Below are positions 51,356 through 60,349 of a stretch of DNA of 64,000 nt, piece after piece. Under the pieces are notes generated by a model. It saw nothing but the letters and a program-made list of their open reading frames with translations, made no database searches and was not told the origin of the DNA. Within the stretch, counting starts at the first letter, position 1; each line of letters starts with the position of its first letter. The DNA is from Sansalvadorimonas sp965243775. Lineage in GTDB: Bacteria > Pseudomonadota > Gammaproteobacteria > Pseudomonadales > Endozoicomonadaceae. Location of the stretch: positions 1-64,000 of the forward strand of contig CBDEWF010000086.1 of NCBI GenBank assembly GCA_965243775.1, written 5' to 3'. Position numbers and translations under genes: made by a program.

Positions 51356-51988
51356 TTAGATTGGATAGTCTGTGGATCGTCCGATAAGGGATCTCCACTG
51401 GGGCAAGCGCGAAGATTTGCCAATAAGGCGCTCGTTATAATCAGCATCCAGCAACCATAGGTCTGAGCCATTAAAGGCATAAACAGGGGCTAGATCGTTG
51501 CGCTTACTGGGAGGTTTCAAAGTATCTACCAAATTATCAAGAACCAGCTGTTCGCCGTTTCCAGTATCAACAAGTAGAACCATATGAGCCTGCCGCAGTG
51601 TCAGTGAACGAACATAAGCCAGCCTCAGCTTCTTGTCATCTACTCCCAAGCGTCTCAAGGTAATATATTTGGCAATGGCGTAGTCTTCACAGTCTCCAAG
51701 GCCTCGCCTGAGAAACTCACTGGGAAGAGCCCAGAAATCTTCCTTTCCCCACGTTAACTGATCACTTCGGAAGCGTATACCGTTGAAAAAACGGTTTACC
51801 TCCTCCAAGCGTGTACTGTGAGGCATATTTCTGAGACGTACCACTAGGTTTTCCCAGGCATTAAGCCGTTGCTCAATGCGGTGCTGGGAATGAGAGGTGG
51901 AACCAGGTACTGGCAGAGAATCGGCAACTGCAACAGCACTACTCAGCCCTATTACGCCGATTGCTAGGGCAATAGCTGTTAGCTTCAA
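51356..51988 (-). CDS. LapG-like periplasmic cysteine protease (BTLCP family)
   Basis: 210 residues. A signal peptide (1-22) is followed by a transglutaminase-like fold with catalytic C100 (GLGDCEDYAIAKY), H135 (RQAHMVLLV) and D151 (VLDNL). In Pseudomonas fluorescens LapG cuts the adhesin LapA from the cell surface when c-di-GMP is low, under control of LapD. No lapD or adhesin gene lies in this window. The start is TTG, with AGGGAG eight bases upstream. Assignment to the family is firm; the target is inferred. Confidence 0.85.
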   Translation of the reverse strand: MKLTAIALAIGVIGLSSAVAVADSLPVPGSTSHSQHRIEQRLNAWENLVVRLRNMPHSTRLEEVNRFFNGIRFRSDQLTWGKEDFWALPSEFLRRGLGDCEDYAIAKYITLRRLGVDDKKLRLAYVRSLTLRQAHMVLLVDTGNGEQLVLDNLVDTLKPPSKRNDLAPVYAFNGSDLWLLDADYNERLIGKSSRLPQWRSLIGRSTDYPI

Positions 51989-52124
51989 GGATCACACTCC
52001 CTGTGAACTGCTTAATCACGAGATCCTCAAGTCACTATAGGCCGACTCATGGTTTCCATAGCGACTGACTTTTGACTGAATGACCTATACATCCAACGCC
52101 TCCATCGTTAACATTGCCAGCTGC

Positions 52125-52345
52125 GCATAGGTGTCAATTTTCTGTCGGAAACGGCGGATGACTTAATAGGGAATCAGGTGCAAATCCTGAGCTGTGCCCG
52201 CAACTGTGACAGAGGAATCAGCCTTTTATATAGCCACTGGAGTTTTTGCTCTGGGAAGGAGGAAGCTGGTAAAGATTCTGGAGTCAGGAGACCTGCCAAT
52301 GCCTGTTCGGATTGTTGGGCGGGACTACCCAGGTACAATGAATAA
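52125..52345 (+). promoter_or_regulatory. Cobalamin riboswitch
   Basis: The conserved B12-element blocks occur in order: GGTGTC, TAATAGGGAAT, GTGCAAATCCTGAGCTG, GCCCGCAACTGTGA, AGCCACTGG, CTGGGAAGG, GAGTCAGGAGACCTGCC. Beyond it, GGGCGGGACTACCC (52317-52330) could form the expression-platform hairpin. Adenosylcobalamin binding normally represses btuB. Here the gene it controls is a pseudogene, yet the core shows no obvious damage. Confidence 0.93.
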
Positions 52346-52456
52346 CTTACAGTTCACCTGATCACGCAATTCTGCGCTGGTACTCGCCACCACATCCGAA
52401 AAGTCGGTCCCGTTGCGGGACATCCAACATCAAACCGACATCCGGATAATATAGAA

Positions 52457-54487
52457 ATGCATAAGCGCACATTTTCGACACTCCTCGTCCCCCTTTCTAT
52501 TGCGATAGCGGCCCAGGCCAGTGACGATAGATATACCCTTGATAATGTCGTGGTTACGGCCTCTCGGACAGCTCAAACCGTTGACCAGACCCTGGCACCA
52601 GTCTCTGTCATAACGCAGAAAAGACATTGAAGACCAGGCAGGCTGACAAGTGTTACAGAACTACTTGAACACATTGCCCAGGTGTTCAAATGACCGAAGA
52701 GCAGGGGGACCTGGTTCAGTCTGACCAGCCTATTTCCATCCGTGGCACGGCAATACCAACCAGTCTCTGGTCACTGATCAGATGGTCAGCGTATTGGCAG
52801 TGCTACCGCAGGTGGTGCTTAGTATTCAGTACCTAAGCTCCAGATCAGATTGAAAGAATTGAAGTCGTGAGAGGGTCCAAGAGCCAGTCTGTATGGCGCA
52901 GATGCTATTGGCGGTGTTGTCAATATCATAACTCGCAAGGGAACAGATGCCAAACCTTCTGAAGCCAATCTGAAAGTTGGTTATGGCAGCCGAAATACCC
53001 GTGAGTTACAGCCAGCGTTAACTTATCTGGCCGCAACATGATACAGACTCGCAGTTACGCGATCTTGGTTTCAACCGTTTTCGACACTGATGGCTTATGA
53101 TGCACACCAAGCATGAAAGTACGCTCTCTCGAAAACGACGATGATGCCTATAGTAATATCGAGCGGTTATCGCTGAATATCCGATCACACATTCCAGTAG
53201 ATAACACTGGATGCAGGTATCAGCTTTCTATCAAAGTGAGGGCGAATCGGAATTCGACACCTACGATCTTCTTCAATCCCTTTTGCTACGCAGGATAATG
53301 ATCCGTAGATATAACTTCAAAGAGCAGGCTGGCAACCGGAAAGATACCAACATAGTCATATCAACTGATAACTGGCTGAGCAGCTCTTAACTGCTGTCAC
53401 ACACCCTTGATGAGTCTGAAGCAAGAGAACGAGGACTCCCCTTACGGCCGAATCAAACTTTGAGACTCAGACGCCACATGCCTTTAACTGGCAGAATGAT
53501 TTTTTCACTTACCGATAATACCCTGCTAACAGCTGGTTTTGATTATTATCGAGGATCAGTGTAGATCAGCTCTAACTAATTACGCATGAAACATCCCGGG
53601 ACAATAAAGCTACTCTTTCTGCGGAACAGCCAGTTACATTTCTCCGGCTAGCGACCTGCGGATTGGCCGTACGCAGGGAAGACAATGAATCAGCGGTATG
53701 GCAAGTAAAACAACAGGCGAACGTTTGCCCTGGGGGTATAGCCTTGCCTGACGATATTGCGGTATGAGTTGCCAGTTATGGGCACAGGCCTTTAAGTGCT
53801 CCTACGGCTTCAATGATCTGTACTGGCCTGAGGATTCCTGGTCAAAGGGAAACCCGGATAGTAAAGCCTGAGGAGCTCTCAAAACACCGAAGTATGGATA
53901 CTGCGGTAAGGCAATTTCCACGGCCTCAGGCAAGTTGGTCTGTGACACTGCTTTCAAAATATCGTATTACCGACGATATGATCAGTCTGGGCAACCCTGA
54001 TTCCGTTTCAGGTAAATCGATCGCGCCGAATACATGTGGATACAGCCCGCATAAAGGGGCCTTGAGCTAACATTGGTCAACTATCGAATTATAGGAATGG
54101 AATCCTTGCAGGCCAATCTGAGCACTGCTTGACCCGGTTAGATCGCAAGACTACAGACCAGCAGCGCCTGCGTATAGACGAGCCAGACAAATGCTCAATA
54201 TTGACCGCAGAACGCGATTTTGGCCGCTATTACTCTGGGAGGAACGTTTTGCGTGCGCAGGGTGACGCCTTCGAAAGACAAGCCCCAAAATATACCAGAA
54301 GCATCTGATGGTTTTACTACTGTTGACCTGCGGGGTTCCTGGCAACTCAGCTAAGCAAAGAATTGACTGCAGAGCTGAAAGTGGTCAACCTGCTCGGCAA
54401 CAGGGAGTATCAGACTTCAAGCTATGGCTACAACGAAGAGCCCCGCGGGAGTCTTTTGCAACAATCGCCTGGACTCCTGAGATTTAA
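52457..54487 (+). pseudogene. btuB: Decayed vitamin B12 receptor gene
   Basis: It begins with a readable signal peptide and TonB box (LDNVVVTASRTAQTVDQT) but hits a stop near 52630. Frameshifts and stops then follow throughout. Recognisable pieces include the plug motif for a SLYGADAIGGVVNIIT segment split by frameshift near 52880-52930, NLKVGYGSRNT near 52970, and the barrel end VNLLGNREYQ and TIAWTPEI with TAA at 54485. No functional receptor can be made. The cobalamin riboswitch upstream confirms its former identity. Confidence 0.88.
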
Positions 54488-54653
54488 TGGCTTCAGCCGG
54501 GGAGAAGTCTCCGGCTTAGCCAGATTCTGTGGACATAAGTGAATTCACAAAAAACCACTGAAAAATGGCAGCAGCTTAAGTGCACATGCAGTAAGTGCAC
54601 AGTCAGAAAAGAGAGAAACTTCCATAAAATCATCGCCATATGCATTATCAGGG

Positions 54654-54683
54654 CTGGCACACACGCTCCGCTATGCGTATAAT
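54654..54683 (+). promoter_or_regulatory. Promoter of tRNA-Ile2
   Basis: A perfect TATAAT (54678-54683) with a weak CTGGCA 18 bases upstream and a GC-rich discriminator (CTGGCGCCG). This layout is typical of stringently controlled stable RNA genes. It lies 14 bases from the mature tRNA 5' end. Confidence 0.7.
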
Positions 54684-54697
54684 CTGGCGCCGTTAAA

Positions 54698-54774
<77 letters not shown>

Positions 54775-54782
54775 GATATAAA

Positions 54783-54811
54783 AGCGTTTCCGATTCGGAA
54801 GCGCTTTTTTT
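54783..54811 (+). terminator. Terminator of tRNA-Ile2
   Basis: AGCGTTTCCG (54783-54792) pairs with CGGAAGCGCT (54796-54805) with one G-U, a three-base loop and seven T residues. Confidence 0.93.
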
Positions 54812-54985
54812 ATGCCTGCAAGAATCATTTACCTCCACCATATCCCGATTGAGATAAATGCATTTCTCCCTTTGGATGGCCCTAAAAGCGGCCACTGAAT
54901 TGATGTTTAGTTATGAACACACCTGGCTACAACACCAGATACCTGAACGTTGGCTAGAGTAAATAACATTCATAAAAACTAATAC

Positions 54986-55747
54986 ATGGATCTCATTGTG
55001 CCTGATGCTATCGGACCCAAATATTCTCCTCCAATGAGAGGAGGGCGTTTCCAAGCTAGCAAGGCAGCCCCAAAGCCTAAGAAAGGCAAAGGAAATACCC
55101 ACTTAAGCGACACACATTTAGAAGAAGAGGACTCTTATTCCCACGCCAGGGACGAAAAAACCATACTCTATACAGTAAATGCTGTTCACGATGGCTTACA
55201 TAATTTTGGTGATTATTCCGATGAAAATTGGGCAAGAGTCATGAACATGTTTGAAAGAGAAAAAGAAGCCTTTTGTGGCGAATTTTCCCACCATAAATAT
55301 GATGATATTGAAGGGGCTTGGAAATCTCTATGTCAAAAGGCCATGGAATACCTTACATGGGCAAAAAACTGCGAGATAGAGCTTATTCCCAGAGATTATG
55401 TGGAGGCAAATAAGTTATCTAAAGATTTGGAGAAGCGGGCAGTGAGCACAGCTTATGCTGCTGCAGATGCAAAATTACTGAAAAAGTATGTGCTGAAGAA
55501 AAAGACAAAATCTTTAATGAAAAAATCACGCAAAATAGGTTCCAGAGCCGCTGAAATAAGAGAAAGTAGTGATGCCCGATTAAGTGATATGAGAAAAAAT
55601 ACGCCTGCTTCTCAAGCTTTCCACACACAAATTACTGAATTTGACGCACAGGTAAAAAAACACTTTCCAAGCGCAAAAAGTAGTATTGCTATTAGCATAG
55701 GTGTAGAGAACTGGGTTAAAGGCTCTGTTCCCAATAGATGTTGGTAG
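54986..55747 (+). CDS. Orphan AT-rich gene, unknown function
   Basis: 253 residues, not recognised. A basic N-terminus (PKPKKGKGN) is followed by a Trp-containing helical segment (YSDENWARVMNMFE through GAWKSLCQKAMEYLTW, residues 77-127) loosely like Myb/SANT spacing, and a very Lys-rich helix (KKYVLKKKTKSLMKKSRK, 160-190). No signal peptide. The ATG has no good ribosome site. It stands next to a tRNA gene, a common site for acquired DNA. Confidence 0.5.
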   Translation: MDLIVPDAIGPKYSPPMRGGRFQASKAAPKPKKGKGNTHLSDTHLEEEDSYSHARDEKTILYTVNAVHDGLHNFGDYSDENWARVMNMFEREKEAFCGEFSHHKYDDIEGAWKSLCQKAMEYLTWAKNCEIELIPRDYVEANKLSKDLEKRAVSTAYAAADAKLLKKYVLKKKTKSLMKKSRKIGSRAAEIRESSDARLSDMRKNTPASQAFHTQITEFDAQVKKHFPSAKSSIAISIGVENWVKGSVPNRCW

Positions 55748-56102
55748 TACTTCAGTACATCCTGCATGGCTTGCTATACGGGCATTATGGAAAAATTAGT
55801 AATCCTTTCTGTGCCGCATACTTACAGGCTTCTAGTTATAAACCCACACCTAATGTGAACAGAGCCGGGTTAAAAATGTGATGTTCTTTCGTAGCCATCA
55901 TGAGGCTGGCTTGAATCTGAGGGATATTTGAAGACAAAGACAAAGACAAAAAATATTTATATATCTCCAATAACAGTTTTCTTATATCCAGTGCCGCCAA
56001 GTGCTAAATCCCGATCCGAAATCTTGATTGTTACTCTGGCGGCACTGGTGCAGCTACGGACATTCGTTGCTGCATAGCTCCAGCAGGTTCAGAGAAGCTG
56101 CA
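55748..56102. other. Gap with inverted repeat and short tandem repeat
   Basis: 355 bases without a gene. GACAAA occurs three times in tandem near 55934-55952. CCAGTGCCGCCA (55988-55999) and TGGCGGCACTGG (56037-56048) form a perfect 12-base inverted repeat across 37 bases. It lies downstream of pntB on the minus strand but has no T run. Confidence 0.5.
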
Positions 56103-57500
56103 TTACAGGCCTTTTACTACCTGGTGCACGCTTTCCTTGGCATCCCCAAACAACATACGGGTGTTTTCCTTGAAGAACAGCGGATTCTCAACGCCAGCAT
56201 AACCGGAGGCCAGAGAGCGCTTAAGAACAATGATCTGCCCAGCTTCCCAGACTCTCAGTACAGGCATACCAGCAATGGGCGAATCCGGCCTCTCGAGAGC
56301 ATCCGGGTTCACTGTGTCGTTCGCGCCGATAACCAGCACCATATCAGTGTCGGCAAAGTCATCATTCAGCTCATCCATTTCCAGCACGATATCGTATGGA
56401 ACATCAGCTTCCGCAAGCAGTACATTCATATGCCCGGGTAGACGGCCTGCAACCGGGTGAATACCAAAGCGGACATTGCAGCCTTTTTTCTGGAGCAGCT
56501 CAACCAGCTCCTTCACTGCCCCCTGGGCATGAGCTACAGCCATGCCGTAACCGGGAACAATGATGACACTCTTGGCATTAGCCAGATCGTCAGCTACATC
56601 AGCCGCAGAGGCCTCCACAGCCTCACCCTGCTCAACCCCTTCACCAGCAGCAGTAGTACTGGAACCATCGGTACCAAAACCACCCATAATCACAGAGATA
56701 AAGGAACGGTTCATACCCTGGCACATGATATAGCTGAGGATCGCACCAGAAGAACCAACCAAAGCACCAACAACAATCAGAAGATCATTACCCAGCATAA
56801 AGCCTGTTGCAGCCGCGGCCCAACCGGAGTAGCTGTTCAGCATGGAAACAACCACCGGCATATCCGCACCACCAATGGCAGCTACCAGATGAACCCCCAG
56901 AGCCAGAGCAATCACAGTCATTACCACCAGCATAAAGGTGGACAAGCCAGTGTGTGGATTACCGGCAAAGTAGGTCATCATCCAGAAGCAGATCACCAGC
57001 GCAGCAGCATTCAGCCCATGACGAAATGGCAGCATCAGTGGCTTACCGGAAATCTGTCCATTGAGCTTACCCCAGGCCAGCAGAGAACCGGTCAGAGTGA
57101 TTGCACCGATAAAGATGCCAAGATAGATTTCAACCAGATGGATTGTCAGTTCGGCACCAGCCAGATTATGAGAACTATCGTCGATATAACCAGCCCAGCT
57201 GATCAGCACAGCGGCAAGACCAACAAAGCTGTGCAGCAATGCCACCAGTTGTGGCATCTCTGTCATTTCAACAGCTTTGGCTTTCTGGGCACCGATATAA
57301 CCACCAACACCAACGGCCACAATCAGCATCACGTAACTGGTTACAGCACTGCTGGCCATGGTCGCCAGTACGGCTATGGCCATACCGACCATACCGTAAT
57401 AGTTACCGCCCTTAGCAGTTTCGTGTGAACTCAGTCCTTTAAGACTGAGGATAAAAAATACAGCGGCCAGCATATAGGCCATGTAAACAACACCGTCCAT
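56103..57500 (-). CDS. pntB: NAD(P) transhydrogenase subunit beta
   Basis: 465 residues. Nine or so membrane helices (1-270) are followed by a Rossmann NADP(H) domain with PGYGMAVAHAQGAVKEL, GIHPVAGRLPGHMNVLLAEA and VIGANDTVNPDA. With PntA it uses the proton gradient to reduce NADP+ with NADH. It starts 26 bases after the pntA stop, in one operon. Confidence 0.96.
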   Translation of the reverse strand: MDGVVYMAYMLAAVFFILSLKGLSSHETAKGGNYYGMVGMAIAVLATMASSAVTSYVMLIVAVGVGGYIGAQKAKAVEMTEMPQLVALLHSFVGLAAVLISWAGYIDDSSHNLAGAELTIHLVEIYLGIFIGAITLTGSLLAWGKLNGQISGKPLMLPFRHGLNAAALVICFWMMTYFAGNPHTGLSTFMLVVMTVIALALGVHLVAAIGGADMPVVVSMLNSYSGWAAAATGFMLGNDLLIVVGALVGSSGAILSYIMCQGMNRSFISVIMGGFGTDGSSTTAAGEGVEQGEAVEASAADVADDLANAKSVIIVPGYGMAVAHAQGAVKELVELLQKKGCNVRFGIHPVAGRLPGHMNVLLAEADVPYDIVLEMDELNDDFADTDMVLVIGANDTVNPDALERPDSPIAGMPVLRVWEAGQIIVLKRSLASGYAGVENPLFFKENTRMLFGDAKESVHQVVKGL

Positions 57501-57526
57501 TTCTTACTCTCCTGACAGCTATCAAG

Positions 57527-59071
57527 TTAACGGCGGAACATGGCCAACATACGACGGGTCACCAGGAAGCCCCCGACGACATTTATGCTGGCAAGAAGAA
57601 TGGCAAAGAATGCCAAAACCGATATTAACCAGGAACCACTGCTGATCTGCAGCAGTGCACCCACAATAATGATGCCCGATATCGCGTTGGTCACACTCAT
57701 CAGCGGGGTATGCAGCGAGTGAGAAACATTCCAGATAACCTGCCAGCCGATAAAGACAGACAGCACAAACACCATAAAGTGTGAGAGGAATGACGGCGGA
57801 GAATATTTACCTAGCCCAAATAGCAGCAATCCGGCAACAACCCAGAAACCGATAATAGAAGCAGCACTGGACGGCTTCTTCTCTTCAACCTTGGGTTTTG
57901 GTGGTGGTGTTGCAGCTTTCTTTTCAGGAGCCGGAGCAGCACTCAGTTTAGGTGCAGGTGGTGGCCAGGTGATTTCGCCGCTGTTAACGACGGTTGCCCC
58001 ACGAATGGCTTCATTTTCCATATCAATGGTCAACTCACCATTTTTTTCTGGCGTCATTTCGGCCAGCAGATGCACCATATTCTGGGCATACAGGGTTGAA
58101 GCCTGTGCGGGCAGACGAGTAGCCAGGTTGGTATAACCGATAATGGTTACACCTTCTTTTACAGCCACTTCACCAGGAACTGTAAGGTCACAGTTTCCAC
58201 CCTGTTCTGCTGCCATATCGACAACAACAGAGCCTTCCTTCATGATCTTGACGGCATCTTCCTGCCACAACTTGGGAGCAGGCCTACCAGGAATCAATGC
58301 GGTGGTGATAACAATATCAACCTCTTTGGCCTGCTCACGGAACAGAGCCATCTCCGCTTCGATAAACTCCTTGGACATTTCCTTGGCATAACCGCCAGCG
58401 CCAGCGCCGTCTTCTTCGATATCCACGGTCAGGAATTCCCCACCCATGGATTCAACCTGTTCTTTTACTTCAGCGCGGGTATCAAAGGCACGGACAATGG
58501 CTCCCATGCTCTTGGCAGTACCAATTGCTGCCAGACCGGCAACACCGGCACCGATCACCAGAACTTTGGCAGGAGGAACCTTACCGGCAGCAGTGATCTG
58601 ACCCGTCAGGAAACGACCAAAGTGGTGGGCCGCTTCAACAACAGCACGGTAGCCACCGATGTTGGCCATGGTACTGAGAGCGTCCATCTTCTGTGCCCGG
58701 GAAATACGGGGCACGGAGTCCATCGCCAGAACATTGAGCTTCTTGTCAGCCAGTTTCTGGAGCAGCTCTGGGTTTTGTGCAGGCCAGAGGAAGCTGATCA
58801 GTGTTGTTCCTTCTTTTAACAGATCAACTTCATCATTTGTTGGACCATTCACTTTTAGAACAATATCGGCACCGGCATATAATTCAGCGGTGTCAGAAAT
58901 GATATCTGCACCAGCTTCTTGATAGTGCTGGTCAGTAAAACTGGCTTTCTGCCCGGCACTAGCCTCGACGCTTACGCTGTACCCCAGACCTACCAGCTTC
59001 TCGACACTGGCGGGACTGGCAGCTACCCGTAGTTCCTGAGGGCTCACCTCCCCAGGTATCGCTATATTCAT
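57527..59071 (-). CDS. pntA: NAD(P) transhydrogenase subunit alpha
   Basis: 514 residues. The NAD(H) domain (GEVSPQELRVAASP, VIGAGVAGLAAIGTAKSMGA) is joined to C-terminal membrane helices, as in the fused enteric form. A Pro/Lys/Ala-rich linker (PAPEKKAATPPPKPKVEEKK) between them is longer than I recall for E. coli. The ATG at 59071 with GAGGAT upstream is chosen; a longer frame begins before the ribosome site. Confidence 0.96.
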   Translation of the reverse strand: MNIAIPGEVSPQELRVAASPASVEKLVGLGYSVSVEASAGQKASFTDQHYQEAGADIISDTAELYAGADIVLKVNGPTNDEVDLLKEGTTLISFLWPAQNPELLQKLADKKLNVLAMDSVPRISRAQKMDALSTMANIGGYRAVVEAAHHFGRFLTGQITAAGKVPPAKVLVIGAGVAGLAAIGTAKSMGAIVRAFDTRAEVKEQVESMGGEFLTVDIEEDGAGAGGYAKEMSKEFIEAEMALFREQAKEVDIVITTALIPGRPAPKLWQEDAVKIMKEGSVVVDMAAEQGGNCDLTVPGEVAVKEGVTIIGYTNLATRLPAQASTLYAQNMVHLLAEMTPEKNGELTIDMENEAIRGATVVNSGEITWPPPAPKLSAAPAPEKKAATPPPKPKVEEKKPSSAASIIGFWVVAGLLLFGLGKYSPPSFLSHFMVFVLSVFIGWQVIWNVSHSLHTPLMSVTNAISGIIIVGALLQISSGSWLISVLAFFAILLASINVVGGFLVTRRMLAMFRR

Positions 59072-59353
59072 GGTTATCCTCACAACAGAAAAGCGGACGT
59101 ACAAGCCTGCAGTGCAGCAGGCTTTCCATTCTGATTAGTGTTATAGCCGGAATTATCCGATTTTGATTTTTATATCTACATAGAACATGCGCAGAGTAAT
59201 GCTCATGAACCTGTCATGATTTATGTGTCCAAGTCGTGCTTGCATTCTAAGCCAGACATTCGTGCATAAGCTAGAGCGAACTCATGTCTGAAGAGCATAT
59301 CTTGACAAAAAAAACTAATGCAGTGTGCATACAACACCCAAATCAAACAAGAT

Positions 59354-60286
59354 TTAACTTTTTCGATACCAGAATACTTTCAACCCTCGATCAGGGTCGA
59401 TATCAGAGAAGCTCTGTGGATTTTCCAGCTGTTGCACAAACTCCAGGTCAGGGCATTCTGCAGCAACCTGATCCAAAAGAAATGAGCGGGGCAACTCGGG
59501 AGCATTAAGACACAGCAGTACATCGCCACCTTCAGCCATCAGTTCTGGCAAGCGGCGCAGAAGACGCACATAGTCTTTTGTCGCAATAAAGCTGCCCTTC
59601 TGATGACTGGGGGGATCGGCAATAATCAAATCATAGGGGCCAAGTTTTCTCAGCTTGCCCCAGGACTTGAAAATATCATGCCCAAGCAGCCGGACACCGC
59701 TGTCGATTTTATTAAGTTGATGGTTCTTCCGGCCAATAGCCAGAGCTCCCTTGCTCATATCGATATTAACCACTTCATCTGCACCGCCTTTCATAGCAGC
59801 AACAGAGAAAGCACAGGCATATGAGAACAGGTTGAGAACTTTCTTATTCTTTGTATTTGTCTGAACCCATTTACGACCATTGCACATATCGAGAAAGAGT
59901 CCATGATTCTGTCCACGCAACAGATGAACGACATATTTGCAGCCATGTTCCTGAACGTGATGAACTTCTGGAACAGCTCCGGCAAGTACCTCAGTTTTCG
60001 CATTCTCACGGCCTCGCTGTTGAAAAACCAGATTCACCTCGCCATCAAGCTTCCAGACTTTTTTCCACAGCACAGCAAGTTCTTGCTGAAGAGTCTCAAC
60101 CATTTCAGAAACTTGAGGTTTGAATGCAGTAATGAGAAGAACAGGCGGGTACCAATCAATTGTGAGTTGCTCGAACCCCTCCAGTGTCCCACCTCGTCCG
60201 TGGAACAAACGACAAACTTCATCTTGGGGCGAAACAAGTTTCAAGCGTTCAATTAAAGGCTGAACAAGTGCTGAGCAATCTGGCAT
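59354..60286 (-). CDS. RlmI-like class I SAM-dependent methyltransferase
   Basis: 310 residues. The Rossmann SAM site (VLNLFSYACAFSVAAMKGG) and catalytic DPPSHQKGSF motif place it with the RlmI/RlmK family of 23S rRNA cytosine methyltransferases, though the N-terminal PUA domain of RlmI is absent. The target base is unknown. The ATG has no ribosome site; a perfect 16-base inverted repeat ends four bases upstream and may control translation. Confidence 0.82.
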   Translation of the reverse strand: MPDCSALVQPLIERLKLVSPQDEVCRLFHGRGGTLEGFEQLTIDWYPPVLLITAFKPQVSEMVETLQQELAVLWKKVWKLDGEVNLVFQQRGRENAKTEVLAGAVPEVHHVQEHGCKYVVHLLRGQNHGLFLDMCNGRKWVQTNTKNKKVLNLFSYACAFSVAAMKGGADEVVNIDMSKGALAIGRKNHQLNKIDSGVRLLGHDIFKSWGKLRKLGPYDLIIADPPSHQKGSFIATKDYVRLLRRLPELMAEGGDVLLCLNAPELPRSFLLDQVAAECPDLEFVQQLENPQSFSDIDPDRGLKVFWYRKS

Positions 60287-60290
60287 AAGG

Positions 60291-60337
60291 CGTTCAATAT
60301 CTACAAGCGTCGGAGGCGGGATTGTAGATATTGAACG
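60291..60337 (-). repeat. Perfect 16-base inverted repeat before the methyltransferase gene
   Basis: CGTTCAATATCTACAA (60291-60306) is exactly mirrored at 60322-60337 across a 15-base loop. It occupies the whole space where the ribosome site of the methyltransferase gene would be, and it also lies just after the upstream minus-strand gene. No T run follows. Confidence 0.75.
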
Positions 60338-60349
60338 AAGTGAAGGGAA

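Noticed and set aside
56457..57428. 323-codon open frame on the plus strand
   Set aside because: It lies fully inside pntB on the opposite strand and encodes a His/Thr/Gln-rich sequence typical of antisense shadows of membrane proteins.
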